Source: Clavelina lepadiformis (taxonomy: Eukaryota > Chordata > Ascidiacea > Aplousobranchia > Clavelinidae). From it: 64,000 nucleotides of DNA. The translations under genes were made by a program, and so were the position numbers. Numbering within the stretch: position 1 is the first letter of the stretch; each line of letters opens with the position of its first letter. This document shows, in pieces, positions 1-10,602 of this stretch. The notes beneath the pieces are model-generated. The model searched no databases, was not told where the DNA came from, and worked only from the letters and a program-made list of their open reading frames with translations. Location: contig NC_135246.1 in the NCBI RefSeq assembly GCF_947623445.1, positions 19,092,288-19,156,287 of the forward strand, in the 5' to 3' direction.

Positions 1-88
1 TCATAAAGATTGTTACCGTGACAAGACAACACTTGCCAGTTTAGTTTAGAATATATTTATACGCACCAGAGCTCATTAGTCGCAGATC

Positions 89-3045
89 ATGAGTTTTAAG
101 TTTGGTATTATTGTCAGTATTTTACATTTGTGTGTTGTCACAATTGCTGGTCGTGGTAAGTTTTGTCTCGTTCTTAATTCGTAAATAGTACGTTCGGGTT
201 TTAATGTAAATATCAATTAATAAAAAGCATTCTTGCAAAGAAATCTCAAGTTACAGATGCTTGCTAAAATGTTTTCGGTCCGTGCTGTAGCCTATAACTG
301 AACTTCAACTTCATTGTTTTTTTAGACTTACGCTGCTACGAATGCGTCGACGCTTATTCCAATAAACACTGTCTTAGAATCGGGAAGATAGTCAAATGTC
401 ACCACAATCAGGTGACAACAAGTCATATATTGTGTAACATGTAGAGGTCACCAAACCACAAGTTTCAGTTTTTTCACCGGAGCGGTTTTTCCAAATAGAA
501 TATTTTATCACCTTTTGTGACGCAATAGGACGCATGTATGACCGTAGTTAGACGAATGCGCACCGGATACAAAGCCATCAGGATTTCGAAACGCTGCAAA
601 CAAGGGCTGGCCTGCGAAAACAACTATCGGCAAAATGTCGGTGGATTACCTGGTGTTTTCAGAGCAGCAACAGAGCGCCAGTGTGCGGGTGAAGACGGAC
701 CATCTACTCCAAACGCTGCATGCCGCTGTTGCTGCGCTGGAAATCTTTGCAATTACGGATTTATGGAAGCCTGTAATAGCGGTGAGTGTGGATATGACAC
801 TAGAAGTCTAAACCTGAAAATTACCTGCTTTAATCATTCACTTGTATCGCACGGTCTGTATAGCCACTCTTGGTTATGTCATGAGCACTATCTAAACACA
901 TTAATCGGACAAGTTTCGAATAACTTTATAAGCCTACAACTACAGTAGAGTCGTGGACAGGCTTTTTTCGCTTTTGCTTTGGCGACATTTTAAGAGACCG
1001 CGACTTTCAAAGATTAATTGCGTTTTTTTCTACTGTCATTACCGAAGTATACATTTTATGAGATCGTTGAAGATATGTAGAAGATCATTTGGGTCCCAAA
1101 AACACCTTAAAGACACTTGTTGCAGGGATGATTGATCAACGGTCTTTTAGCAAAGGAGTTGCGTTGTGTTTGTGAGAAGGTTTGAAAGTTCTCACTCACT
1201 TGAATTTCTCCTCTCTTCCTAGCTCTCCTCAGAAGACCAAAAATGCCTCAAAATGAGCCCACCTGCCCATCAATTGAAGGTATTTTTCTAAACGGAAAAG
1301 CGACTTGTTCGCGCGACCATCTTCTCACTTCCCGATGCCACTTCAAGTGCGATCGGTTCTATGATTTATACGGCAGCACTGACGTCACATGTGTGAAGAA
1401 AGGTTTTGCAAAGGCTGAGTGGTCAAATCGGCCACCATGCTGCGCTCGTGAGTGAAATTGTTTGGGACTGCTTGATATTTTCTAAGCGTTCTAGAATGTC
1501 CTTTGAATAGCTTTTTTGAAGGCCTGTCTTATGAAAACGATTTTGTTCTGTTATAGACAAGTTGAAGAAGCGACTCCTGTTTTTATGATTAAGATAAACC
1601 TCTGAAAAGTTTGTAAAAATAATGTGACCGAAGAACGGTTTATCTTACTTTTTTATTTGAATAAACCAAAGCGTAACAAATTGTTTTTTTTATAACGACC
1701 TCTAGTTCCCTGTCCGCCATACGGCAGTATGGATCTTATTTTTGCGATGCAACACACTGTTGCCAGTTTGCCGATCTGGGAAGCTATCAAAAGTTTTGCA
1801 ATGTCGATCTTAAGGTAATTGTGTAACGTCCTATACTATGTAGAAAACACAAATCAAAACATGCAGTTTTAGAAAACAACAAAACACTTTTATTCCATCT
1901 CTTTTTTTTATTTGTTTTTTTTGAAGTGTAAGACAAAGAAACGGTGTTGCATTGAATAAATAAGTTATCGAGCGGCCAGTTTCTTGAAAACCAAATTATT
2001 CCATTTCAGACCATTTGTCCAGGCAGACAGAGTGGGCACAAGGGTGGGATTCTTCACATTTGGTAAGAAACCGGATGCTGTCAGCCAGTTTATGCTCAAC
2101 AGCGACATCAAACCTTCCAACTTACTGTACAGACGTGTCCGAAACCTTAAACGCAGGACTTATGGAAGTGAGTTTATAAACTAATTGGATTATTCTCACA
2201 AAATGTCGTTCATTGTTAAAGTTTGACTTTTGTCACTTTGTTCAATCTTGTTGCCGCTATGTCATAGACACAAATCTGACGCTTGCTCTTAGACATGCGC
2301 AGCAGATTTTCGTGTCTCGTTTTCATGGTAACCGACCAAACGTGCGAGATGTGTTACTTGTTGTGACGCAAGGTCAACATGAAGATTTATTTGACGCCAT
2401 AACACCAGCTAGACAAATGAGAGATAACGGAGTACAGGTAGGCCTATAAATAAAATAAGACAAGAATAGCTGAAGAACCATCTTGGTGCCTATCTTTATC
2501 GCACTAGCCTGTAAAAAGGGTTGAAACAGTCTGAAACAACTTCAAGATGTAACTCGCTTCTAGTTGTAGTTTGGAAATATCAGTTCGCTATATTCCGTTA
2601 TTGAAATTTTCAGCGTCCCTCTTACGTCACTTACATCGTTGTATTGTAACATTGATTTTACCAATTTTCAGATTTTGATGGTCAATATAAATACACCAGA
2701 TGGCACCAAACCTAATGTCACTTATCAGCAAAATGTAAATGATATAACCGGTTTCGAGAATCAGGTAGCCTGGCTCTTAACAATAAACCTACACAACAGG
2801 AGTTTGCAGCTTACACACGTGAAAGCATGTGCAACCAAAGTTTATTTGAAGTTCAAATTTATTATTTATCGCAGACTTTCTATGTGGAAGGATTTGTACA
2901 AGACCTGAGCCAGATTGTTCGTTCCGTCCAAAAGGCGCTGTGCAGCAATCCGTGCGACAGAATCATCTTTCCGCAAGACGGCGCTCATAAATTTTACCAC
3001 TTCTTTAATCGCGTTTCCTTGTATTATACAACGAAATTTGATTGA
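89..3045 (+). CDS. Secreted Ly6/uPAR - sushi (CCP) - von Willebrand A domain protein
   Basis: Nine exons give a 443-residue protein: 89-155, 326-411, 529-781, 1223-1447, 1706-1814, 2010-2167, 2268-2437, 2672-2764, 2875-3045. All have GT-AG borders and matching phases. Residues 1-21 form a signal peptide (hydrophobic stretch ending CVVTIAG). Exons 2-3 encode a three-finger Ly6/uPAR domain, opening LRCYEC and closing CRCCCAGNLCN. Exon 4 encodes one sushi domain (C at TCPSI, then CSRD, HFKC, TCVKKG, PPCC, with the conserved W of EWSNRPPC). Exons 5-8 encode a vWA fold (MDLIFAM, VGFFTFGK, DVLLVVTQG, ILMVNI, ITGFENQ). The metal site is degenerate: MQHTVAS stands where DxSxS is expected and TQG where TDG is expected. 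No protease, membrane segment or GPI signal follows; the protein ends after a short C-rich tail. A role in secreted recognition or adhesion is an inference; I do not know an orthologue. Confidence 0.75.
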
Positions 3046-3244
3046 AATACCGGAGCGTTTATCAATCTTTCAACTTTACCATTTACTAATAATTAATTTT
3101 TTCTGAAAGTTTCTCTAGGAACTGTAATCGTGCAAAATTTTCATCTGCAAGAAATAGGAAACCACTTAACATATTTTGATAATGATGACCGCTCGGCCTA
3201 ATACTTAATTTTATAAACAAATAATTTAAAGGAAATAAGCCTAT

Positions 3245-3437
3245 CAAGTAGAACTCGCAAATAACGGATAACCATAAATACAGGATGAAAATTCTTATCC
3301 GGATGGTTTCCTATTCCTTTTAGTGCATTTCAACTGGCTTATAACGGATCCGTTATCACATATAACGGATATTGTGTAGGCCTATAACGGATAAATATCG
3401 CTGGTCCCGACTTGCCCGTTTTATGCGAATTCTACTG
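3245..3437. mobile_element. Small pogo/Tigger-like MITE
   Basis: Imperfect terminal inverted repeats face each other: agtagaactcgcaaataacg on the left and, read on the minus strand, agtagaattcgcataaaacg on the right. A TA follows the right end and lies one base outside the left end. The interior repeats the motif ataacggat several times. The ends resemble pogo/Tigger termini (cagtagaa..tcg). The element is non-coding and about 193 bp. The family call is by resemblance only. Confidence 0.5.
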
Positions 3438-3984
3438 TATAGAATGGCACGTTATGTTTTTACTCCTTCACTTCCTTCACTTTATCCACAGTCGTACACT
3501 CAGTCAAAAGCAACATTACTAGTTTCAGTTACGTGATTGTTTATGTATATTTATAAAATGCACTAAAATTTGGGATGTCTACATGTCAAATTTTATTTTC
3601 TGGGCATAGAAAAAAACACCTTGGATGAAAAATTTGTCAAGAGGCTGAAGTTATTGAAAATAACTCTCTAATATATTTTGCTTTATGGCAGCATTGCGTA
3701 AATGTACAGTATGAACAAATTTGCAATGAGCCGCTAGAAATCATATCATGACCCTTGTTCGGCATTGCGTCGCTGTAGTGTATATGACTATAGGTTTGAA
3801 TCAACAGAAAATAAATGCTAACGCAGTTAGAATAATGAATATTAAACAAAAGCATATTGAACCAAACTGAGAATAAAATTTGAAGGTTTGAATAACGTCC
3901 CCAAAATAACTGCGTAAGCGGTCAAGCTTACACTTAACAGCCAAACAAATAACTATGAATAAGCTTAAACTAACAGAGAAATAT

Positions 3985-4125
3985 ATTTTACTCAGCAGTC
4001 AACCATTGATCGCTTCGAACGCTGGCCTTGCAATAATTGTGGCTTGTGTTCCGTGTTCGATTCTCTGTAGTGCCATTTAAGTCTTGCAAAGACTTTCCTC
4101 TGTTCGGAGATAAAAATTACCATAC
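3985..4125 (+). repeat. Decayed tRNA-derived SINE-like sequence
   Basis: A polymerase III B-box-like motif (gtgttcgattctc, near 4051) lies 3' of a gcttcgaacgctggcc stretch and is followed by cttgcaaagactttcc, which resembles the CTTGGCAAGGCACTT block seen after the tRNA part of several deuterostome SINEs. The boundaries are approximate and the copy is old. Confidence 0.35.
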
Positions 4126-4676
4126 CATTATCATCAAACGTTCAACCAATTAAGTTGTTAAACTTTGGTCCATTAGGTGTTACTGTAATTACTGTACTCA
4201 AATTGACGTTGTAAACAGTATTAAAATTTTAAGCTGGTATGAGTTAAAACAGATTATATTAACAACGCATTTTTAGACGAGGCAGGACATGCCACTCGAA
4301 TAGTGGCTTGTGGCCATTTACTGGTGACCGCTCTTGTGCACCAAGCAGCAAGAAAGGTTGCACTTTTTTCTCTGCTGTTTTTAAACATTTCGCGCTATGT
4401 TTACCGAAATCGTAAAGCAAAAGCTTATTACCTAAATTGTTGTTTACGGCTTCAATAACTCACTATTAGCGGCGAAATGCTCTACGATTTTTGCAACTAG
4501 GCCTATTTAGATACTTATTTCTTTGATGTTTGTCTTACAAATAAACAGGAACCGGTAGCCTATAAATGGACTATGGGAATAGGCTGTTCTGGATGAGTTA
4601 CCGGTATAGGCTAGGCTACTCATGCTCAAAAAGTAGGAGCATACTCTGAAAGTGAAAAGCAGACAGACAAAACGTC

Positions 4677-5639
4677 ATGGATTTAATTAATGAAAGCAAA
4701 AAGAGATTAAAAGATTTTCTTGAAAAATTGCAAAATGAAAGTTCGTTTGCTGATTTGGAAGAAGGCAATGCTTCCGCTGTATCTCAGGTACGATAGCCTA
4801 CCACTTAAATATTCTGGTTTTAATGTTTGTGAGTTTGGCCTATGTTTTGTCATAACGTAGCATATGTTCTGGCCCTCGAAACATTGCCACATTTTTCCTC
4901 ATGCTTCAAGTTTGCTAATTATTATTATCATTGTCATTGATGTTACTTGCAGTCATCAATACTTTTGTGAGCACAATTTTTTACCCCAATCGTATATGAC
5001 AAAAAAGTGAAATGAATGAAAATAGATTTTTCCAAAAGTGTTATAGCCTGGTGTGTAAGCTAGGCTGGTCTCTATTGAGTAATAACTATTGCATTTGTTG
5101 CTTTGAAAAAGGATACAGATATCTTAACTGAAATTGAGCACATAGAAAATGCACAACAACTGAGATGGGATAACTTGCAACAGGCTCATGCTAATCAGCA
5201 ATCATCCTTGGAAAGCCTGTGGGAAGAGCAACATGCATTGAAGCAGTTGATTAATGATGTTGACAAAGAGGTAATGAGCCTTAGAGAAAAAGAAAAGGAG
5301 TCACTGTGCGAACTGGAAAATCTTGAACAATCTCGATTAGCTGTTGCCCAAGCGAGGCAAGAAGCAAATATGGAATCACTGGACATTGCTCGACAGACTT
5401 TATTTGGTGCACGTCGAGAGCAATCGATTAATCAGTTGGTAAAATTAATCGCCCCAATAAAATGGGATAGCCCAGACACTTCTAACCCAAATATTGTAAG
5501 AGCAACGATTGTTCAAAAGTCAGGTGTCAAATCTTTGACATTTGAACGAAGTGGTGAGTCTGCCGGTGATATTGGCAACAAGTTGTGGAATGTTTTGGAG
5601 GATGGTGAAAATTTTATTGGAACAGAATCTTCCACGTAA
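4677..5639 (+). CDS. SPC24: Kinetochore protein Spc24-like
   Basis: Two exons (4677-4787 and 5112-5639) give 212 residues; vertebrate Spc24 is about 197. Residues 1 to about 145 are Glu/Lys/Leu/Gln-rich and predicted coiled coil. Residues about 148-205 resemble the small Spc24 globular domain: it starts at APIKWDS (W155), has alternating hydrophobic strands (IVRATIV, SLTFERS) and ends with a helix carrying LWNVLED, comparable to the LWSLVD of vertebrate Spc24. Spc24 pairs with Spc25 in the NDC80 complex and links outer kinetochore microtubule binding to the inner kinetochore. The second exon's acceptor (ctttgaaaaag) has a weak pyrimidine tract. The match rests on architecture and the short C-terminal pattern, so another coiled-coil kinetochore or centrosome protein is possible. 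Confidence 0.6.
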
Positions 5640-5733
5640 TTGTTTAAACTTAACCACTTTACGGGGCACACATCAAAGGAAAAAATACTTGTGGTGTTTG
5701 TAACGTTACAAATTGTTTAGTTTTGCGATTAGT

Positions 5734-5764
5734 AAGCTTGATTGTCATCCAGACAATCAAGCTT
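5734..5764. other. Perfect 13-bp inverted repeat (hairpin) downstream of the Spc24-like gene
   Basis: aagcttgattgtc and its exact reverse complement gacaatcaagctt are separated by the loop atcca, 95 bases after the Spc24-like stop codon, probably in its 3' UTR. Confidence 0.7.
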
Positions 5765-6875
5765 GCACATTTATTGTTATGTTACTCTGGTCATTTTTCA
5801 TATTGTATTGCTGAAACTTTTTCTGCAGTTCTTCACCAAAATTGAAGTTTTTCCTCAAAAAAGAAATGTGTACAGCTTTTCACAAATATGTTATCAAAAA
5901 TTGAACTTGTAGATATTGTCTTTTACTCAAAAATGTTATTTCACGATGGCAAGTTATTTTTATTGTTGCTAAAACTAGCTATTCTTTGATGTATAAATTG
6001 GTTTATGTTTCATGTGTTCCATGTTACAGTATAATCAAATGAACATTGCAAAGAAAGTATGCTTATGACTGTCGCTCACCATGAATTGTACTGTAAGCAG
6101 TTCCTAATTGGTAGTTATAATTGGGGGAAAGAAAATGCAGGACTTACCTGTATTGCAGTACCGTTTCTGTATCAGTATTGGTGGGCTCAGCATTGTTTCA
6201 GAAAGTGAAGATTGCCTGCACCCAGTCTACTATTTCAGCTAATTCCTTTGAAACTCACACACAAAAATCGCTCAAAATTTTATAGAATAACACCATTGCA
6301 TAAAACATCATGACAAGATGGTAAATAAGTTGGAACACTGATTAACTTCAGTTCTATCCACTGAAACTCTTTCATGTTATAAAATATCCCCAATTCACTG
6401 GAATTCAACAAGGGTAAACATAAGCAATAGAAGCAGAAGGTTAGATAACACTAACTGTGATCTGTGTGTATCACTTAAATATTAGCTTCCAAAAAACAAT
6501 GTTGCCTAACATGAATTAATGTACAACAAAGAGCATTGTGTAGAGTTTACCAAGAAAGCAGCAAATACTTCATCAGTTGATGATTTTAAAGCATATGGCA
6601 AAGCCTTTGGTGATATAAATAAACCAAATAACAGAGACATTCAATAATAACAGCGTCTATCAGGCACCAATATGTCGACCATACATTTTACGGAGTTGTA
6701 GTTAGATTTAGGAATGGATAAAAATTTTTATAATTAGGTGAGAATCAAACTATATCATATATATAAACTGTTCTCATGACAATTGGAGTTTACTGTCTTT
6801 CTGGAAGCAATAAAAATAGTTCTTGCGAAAGTAAACAGAAAATAGTTATAAGAAAGAAAATCCCAATATTTTGTG
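5765..6875. other. Gap between convergent Spc24-like and AATF genes
   Basis: AT-rich sequence with no supported exon. It presumably carries the 3' UTRs of both convergent genes. The only canonical AATAAA I noticed on the + strand is near 6619, almost 1 kb past the Spc24-like stop. Confidence 0.5.
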
Positions 6876-8246
6876 TTAACTTCCACCTGGTTTGCCAAAT
6901 ACAGATTTTAAAAGTTGGTTGCATGATTCATCAGACCATTTCTTTTTGTTTACAGGTGCGGTAAAGTTGAGTAATTTTGAGTGCACATGGTACCGAATAT
7001 TTCTTCCTTTACTTGCTTTAGTGTCAACATTTTTCTTTACTTTTTTCCTGCTTTGCATTTTCAACCAATTCCTTGTCATTTGTATAGAATTTACCGCAGC
7101 GTCTGCAACATCTGGTGCCATTTTCCATTCAATGAGTTGTCGTAGCAACTGCTGATAAAAGTCATCATCGTTGAAATTTTCTTCATCTGTTTGTTTAAGA
7201 TGGAAGTCAGGATCATTCTTGTCTTCATCTGCACTTCCTGTACAGCCAAGGACTCTACAGTTCAAGCGGCAAAGTTTTGTTCTTTGAATGTGGTGAGACA
7301 AATCAGCCAGAGCATGCTCAATTTGGGCGTCGGTTGAATGCTCAAAATTGGAAAACGACTTGTTAGGTTTGGAAGAGAGCTTAATTTTGTTGTACCAATA
7401 TTTCAAAATATGGTTTCTTTCAATCCTTAATCTGCAACTCATTTTCTGTGCTCTCTTTGTCCATGTATCGGTCTTCAGTGGTGCATTGTTGACTGCTTTC
7501 AATTCTGATTCGTTTTCAACAGAAGTTTGTTTTAGAAGTGCATACTGCAAATCAGTTAAAGCTGTGCCCAGCGCATCTACAGACAAAGCTGTTTCTTTAA
7601 CAGATGAGATGAGACTTTCTCCTCCGTGGTCTGTGAATTTTGAATAAACACAAAATTTTGGCAAACGAGATGAAACCGCTGTAAGTGTCTGCATTTTTAT
7701 CCTCATTTCAAGAACAAGTTCCCACAAATTAATCTGGTTGACTGTCGCTAGTGATTGAAGGTTTCTGGAGACGGCTTTTTGGGCAGAAAATATATCAAGT
7801 GCTGCATCTTCATTACTGTTTAATACTTTTTGCTCTTGTGAAATTATCGGCTCGAAGTTGTCTTCCACTGAAATACTTTCTTCTTCCTCCTCGTCCATTT
7901 GTATGGCATCAAGCATATCAAATGCATCATCCTCATCACTGGAAGAATTAAAGTTTTCGGCTGCTTCCTTTCTACTAACCACCTTTCCAGGGAAGCTAAT
8001 ATCTTCACTCTGCAATACATGTTTACGTAGTTGAGATGTCTGTTGTATGTTGGAATCATTTTCCGGTATTTCATCAATCAAATCTTTTTCCACTAGTTTA
8101 GCTCTTGATTCTTCAAAAACGTAATCCTCAGGATCGCACTGAGGCTGTGGATTACTGATAGAAGACAAATATTCAGCAAAGACGCTCATGTTGCAATGTA
8201 CGGTCAATTCATAAGCACGTGTAAAAAAACTAGGCAGAGTTTTCAA
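6876..8246 (-). CDS. AATF: AATF/Che-1/Bfr2 family protein, intronless
   Basis: One uninterrupted frame encodes up to 456 residues; human AATF is about 560. AATF/Bfr2 is a nucleolar protein of early 40S ribosome biogenesis and in vertebrates also a transcription cofactor. Visible family signatures are a Ser/Asp/Glu-rich acidic tract (residues 101-124), a Leu-rich central region, NHILKYWYNKIKL (278-290) of the AATF domain, NDDDFYQQLLRQLIEWK (359-375), and the basic C-terminal KGRNIRYHVHSKLLNFTAP (413-431). The more likely start is Met20 (ATG at 8189-8187), because SVFAEYLSSISNPQP then aligns with the N-terminus of family members; the first 19 residues are not family-like. The gene is convergent with the Spc24-like gene. 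The absence of introns stands out beside its intron-rich neighbours. Confidence 0.92.
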   Translation of the reverse strand: MKTLPSFFTRAYELTVHCNMSVFAEYLSSISNPQPQCDPEDYVFEESRAKLVEKDLIDEIPENDSNIQQTSQLRKHVLQSEDISFPGKVVSRKEAAENFNSSSDEDDAFDMLDAIQMDEEEEESISVEDNFEPIISQEQKVLNSNEDAALDIFSAQKAVSRNLQSLATVNQINLWELVLEMRIKMQTLTAVSSRLPKFCVYSKFTDHGGESLISSVKETALSVDALGTALTDLQYALLKQTSVENESELKAVNNAPLKTDTWTKRAQKMSCRLRIERNHILKYWYNKIKLSSKPNKSFSNFEHSTDAQIEHALADLSHHIQRTKLCRLNCRVLGCTGSADEDKNDPDFHLKQTDEENFNDDDFYQQLLRQLIEWKMAPDVADAAVNSIQMTRNWLKMQSRKKVKKNVDTKASKGRNIRYHVHSKLLNFTAPVNKKKWSDESCNQLLKSVFGKPGGS

Positions 8247-8550
8247 TGAGCTAAAATCGGCAACACTGCTCTCCAGTGTTAAAAAGTATTTTTAATTATT
8301 ATTAGAAAGCATGTGATTTTTTTTCCATAGTTTGTTACAATTTAGTACTTTACTCTTAATCTTGAATCAAAAACCGGTACATTGGCTAACTGGATATCTA
8401 TGTGGTCAGCAAAGCAACAAAATAATTGCATAAAGTTAAATTTTTTCCTATGGTATTTACTGCTGTTGCTTTTATATGTGGGAAATCACCTTCTTGTTGC
8501 ACTGTTGCGTTGAATTGTATTGTTTATTTTTCATCGTTTACTGTGCGGAG

Positions 8551-8560
8551 CGAAAGTTAG
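8551..8560. repeat. Target-site duplication, left copy
   Basis: cgaaagttag directly precedes the left terminus of the 5.5-kb transposon and recurs exactly at 14078-14087. The true duplication could be 8, 9 or 10 bp because flank and terminus share bases. Confidence 0.75.
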
Positions 8561-10170
8561 GGCACTGGGTAAAACCTGGACACGACGCAATCCGCGGATC
8601 GTCCATGGACGGTTGAAAATGGACGATTTTTGCGTAAGCGTCCATGGACGCTTTTACGCAAAACCGACGTTTTCCTTTAATCGTCCATGGACGGTTGTTG
8701 AAATAGGCTTAAATCAGTTCTTTTGCATCAAAGCGTCCATGGGTGGTTTTTAGGATAAGTTTAAAGCAGTGTTTTCGAGATCGTCCATGGACGGTTGAAA
8801 ATGGACGATTTTTGCGTAAGCGTCCATGGACGATTTTAGGAAAAGCTTAAATAGCGGATATGAGGAAAGCGTCCATGGACGGTTGTGGGATTAGGCTTAA
8901 AAAGCGTCCATGGACGATTTTAGGATAAGCTTAAATAGCGAGATGATGAAAATGTCGTGGACAGTTATGGGATAGGCTTAAATAGTGGATATCATGAAGT
9001 ATCCATGGACGGTTATGGGATAGGCTTAAATAGTGGATATGATGTACCGGTAGTGTCCATGGACTGTTTTGAGATAGGCTTAAATAGTGGATATGATGTA
9101 CCGGTAGTGTCCATGGACTGTTTTGGGGTAGGCTTAAATAGTGGATATGATGTACCGGTAGTGTCCATGGACTGTTTTGGGATAGGCTTAAATAGTGGAT
9201 ATGATGTACCGGTAGTGTCCATGGACTGTTTTGGGATAGGCTTAAATAGCGAATATGATGAAGTATCCATGGACGGTTATGGGATAGGCTTAAATAGTGG
9301 ATATGATGAAGTATCCATGGACGGTTATGGGATAGGCTTAAATAGTGGATATGATGTACCGGTAGTGTCCATGGACTGTTTTGGGATAGGCTTAAATAGC
9401 GAATATGATGAAGTATCCATGGACGGTTATGGGATAGGCTTAAATAGTGGATATCATGAAGTATCCATGGACGGTTATGGGATAGGCTTAAATAGTGGAT
9501 ATGATGAAGTATCCATGGACGGTTATGGGATAGGCTTAAATATTGGATATGATGAAGTATCTATGGACAGTTATGGGATAGGTTTAAATAGCGAATATGA
9601 TGAAGTATCCATGGACGGTTATAGGATGGGCTTAAATAGTGGATATGATGAAGTATCTATGGACAGTTATGTGATAGGCTTAAATAGCGAATATGATGAA
9701 GTATCCATGGACGGTTATAGGATAGGCTTAAATAGTGGATATGATGAAGTATCCATGGACGGTTATGGGATAGGCTTAAATAGTGGATATGATGAAGTAT
9801 CCATGGACGGTTATGGGATAGGCTTAAAAAACGTCCATGGACGATTTTAGGAAAAGCTTAAATAGCGAATATGATGAAAGTGTCCATGGAAAGTTATGGG
9901 ATAGGCTTAAATAGTGGATATGATGTCAGCATCCAGCAAGCATGGACAGTTTTGGGGTGATATGCAGAAATGATGGGACATGCAAAGACGTCCATGGGTT
10001 TTGGGATAGACTTAAATGATGTATTTTGGATTAACGTCCATTTAAGGGTTTTGGGATCTAGGTTTAAAATTAAATGATGGATATACGGTTTTGGGTTAGG
10101 CTAAAGTGATACAGTTATAGGCATCTATAAGCTGGACACGACACAATCCATGGACTGTTGAAAATTTTGA
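8561..10170 (+). repeat. Left arm: 48/54-bp tandem repeats
   Basis: After about 350 bp of subterminal sequence rich in cgtccatggac motifs, about 18 near-identical units run from 8957 to 9850. The 48-bp unit encodes VSMDGYGIGLNSGYDE and the 54-bp unit encodes VSMDCFGIGLNSGYDVPV. Decayed units continue to about 10110. A diverged copy of the outer terminus (ctggacacgacacaatcc) sits at 10132-10149 in the same orientation. Because both unit lengths are multiples of three and lack stops, a 297-codon frame is open at 8957-9850. The reverse strand is open for part of this too. I regard the frame as a by-product of the repeat unless expression is shown. Confidence 0.85.
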
Positions 10171-10602
10171 GTAATTATTTCGTGGCATGACCAACTTTTT
10201 TATTTATGTGTCTTTACTGTAAATTGTTGTTATTATTCTGATTTAGATATAACATTACTGATCTCAATACATATTTTTCTGATATTGTAAGTGTATTTTA
10301 GATCATTTTTACGTGCTAATGGCAAATGTTTTTGTGGCACTTGGGATAAATGGATGTTTCAGCATAGCAAACATGAAAGGCAACAAGACAGTTTGAATTG
10401 TGGCTCACTTGCTTTAAAGGTATTTTTAGAAAGGATGAATTCAAATTTGTGAAGATTAAGTATATATATAATCACTATTATTATTAGTATATATTATCAC
10501 TAATTCAAACTATTTGACATCACAATGTGTAATCGTGTATATTCCTAAAATCAAATTGGATTGTAAAAAATAGCTTTTCTATCAATAAGTGGCATATTGC
10601 AG

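Larger units (their letters stand above)
3046..4676. other. Intergenic stretch between the Ly6-sushi-vWA gene and the Spc24-like gene
   Basis: Apart from the small MITE (3245-3437) and the SINE-like remnant (about 3985-4125), I see only AT-rich sequence with short chance reading frames and no paired splice sites. The promoter of the Spc24-like gene should lie in the last few hundred bases, but I see no clear TATA box. Confidence 0.6.

Noticed and set aside
7348-7647. 99-codon + strand frame
   Set aside because: It is antisense to AATF and has no recognisable features.
9013-9270. Antisense open frame across the minisatellite
   Set aside because: It is the reverse strand of the same stop-free unit and ends where unit type changes; no independent coding signal.
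8957-9850. Regularly spaced repeats that might suggest a CRISPR array
   Set aside because: Units are contiguous tandem repeats without unique spacers, in a eukaryotic transposon arm.
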